64,000 nucleotides of DNA from the NCBI RefSeq assembly GCF_000247815.1, contig NC_021674.1, positions 8,172,512-8,236,511 on the forward strand, in the 5' to 3' direction. This DNA comes from Ficedula albicollis (taxonomy: Eukaryota; Chordata; Aves; Passeriformes; Muscicapidae). Within the stretch, counting starts at the first letter, position 1; each line of letters begins with the position of its first letter. A program made the translations under genes and the position numbers. This document shows positions 63,201 to 64,000 of this stretch, piece by piece. The notes below the pieces were generated by a model. That model worked only from the letters and a program-made list of their open reading frames with translations. It ran no database searches and was not told the DNA's origin.

Positions 63201-64000
63201 TGCTGGGAAGGCAGCAGCTGTCACAGGAGCCAAGGGACGGATTAGTTTGCATAATTCATTCCTGCACTTCAAGGGGAGGCTCAGGAGCCAAGGTCTCCTC
63301 CTGCTGAAGCTGTTCTCCCCCATCAGCATGCAGCAGAGACACGATCAATCATGGCCACTGCAGCTCCCCAGTGACATTTCCAAGTGCTCCACTGAGCAGG
63401 GATGAATTAGAGATGGCTATGATGTAACTGTGGGGCGCCCAGGTCTCTTTCCTGGACTCCTGCAGCCACTGAGCTCCACCCTCCCTCTCCCTTCAACCAC
63501 ATTTCCTGAGGCAGATGGGATCAAGGAGATAATGCTTGTACATAGCTCACCAGTCCTGATAACAAGCTATTAACAAGAGCCATTTTGGTACTGTACTGCT
63601 CTTAACAGGGGACTGACAGCTGTGGAGTAAACACCAGCCAGCAGATAAGCCCCAAGTGCTCCTCTGTCTGTGCTAGGTGCTGCTCACAGCCCAGGGGACG
63701 TGCTGGGGAGCTCTGTGTCTGCTCCAGCCCACAGCACGCCTGTGCCAGCCCCTCTGTGACTGTGTCCCCCACCTCTGTGACAGCAGGACACCAGCCAGGC
63801 TTTGGGGAGCACCGGGGACCTCTAACCTGGAAGAGCTGCATGAGACTCTGGGTGTTGCTGCAAACCGCTGAGCTACTGCAGGCTGGCATTGATGGCACCC
63901 TTAGGTGGTGTGTGGGATGTGGATGGCAGCATGACCAATTGGGATTTGGCCTCCTGGGCCTAAACAAGCTCTGGATTTCTTGTGTGACCACTTCAGCCCT

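Overview
This window is vertebrate nuclear DNA, almost certainly from a bird and probably a songbird. It has split genes with GT-AG introns, a CR1 retroposon fragment and a solo LTR of the avian ERVL type. It is rich in CpG-poor non-coding DNA and short tandem duplications. Nothing in it is bacterial; most long open frames are chance or repeat-driven.

Three protein genes are supported. (1) About 1-7 kb, + strand: the 3' part of a coiled-coil gene that I assign to NINL (ninein-like, centrosomal). Four phase-0 exons end at a stop at 5822, and decayed exon-like sequence lies 5' of them. (2) 7.0-9.1 kb, - strand: GINS1 (PSF1, a subunit of the GINS replication helicase complex), exons 2-7. Exon 1 is missing because a 213-base poly-C run occupies its place. 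NINL and GINS1 are tail to tail, the arrangement I recall from human 20p11.21. (3) 22.5-34.8 kb, - strand: the 3' half of a sodium/calcium exchanger gene (SLC8 family). It has mutually exclusive exons A and B, cassette exons C, D and E, and four constitutive exons ending at 22511. The large 5' exon is not in the window, so 34.8-64 kb is probably one intron of at least 29 kb. The protein resembles NCX1, but exon B diverges and the gene sits beside GINS1/NINL. I therefore infer the fourth vertebrate exchanger, SLC8A4 (NCX4), which mammals lack.

The remaining DNA is intergenic (9.3-20 kb), probable exchanger 3' UTR (about 20.3-22.5 kb) and introns. Notable structures are a 22-bp minisatellite upstream of GINS1 (9445-9905) and a 25-bp minisatellite open in all six frames (about 59213-60260). 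There is a nearly perfect 1391-bp tandem duplication (42225-45006), a 346-bp tandem duplication (50616-51302) and a solo ERVL-type LTR (48192-49361). Several direct repeats of 50-100 bp are scattered through the window. Four poly-C runs (35-470 bases) look like assembly or base-calling artefacts that replace real sequence.

The three genes share no pathway. Their grouping reflects ancestral synteny: a chromosome block that also carries the ohnologues of NIN and SLC8A3.
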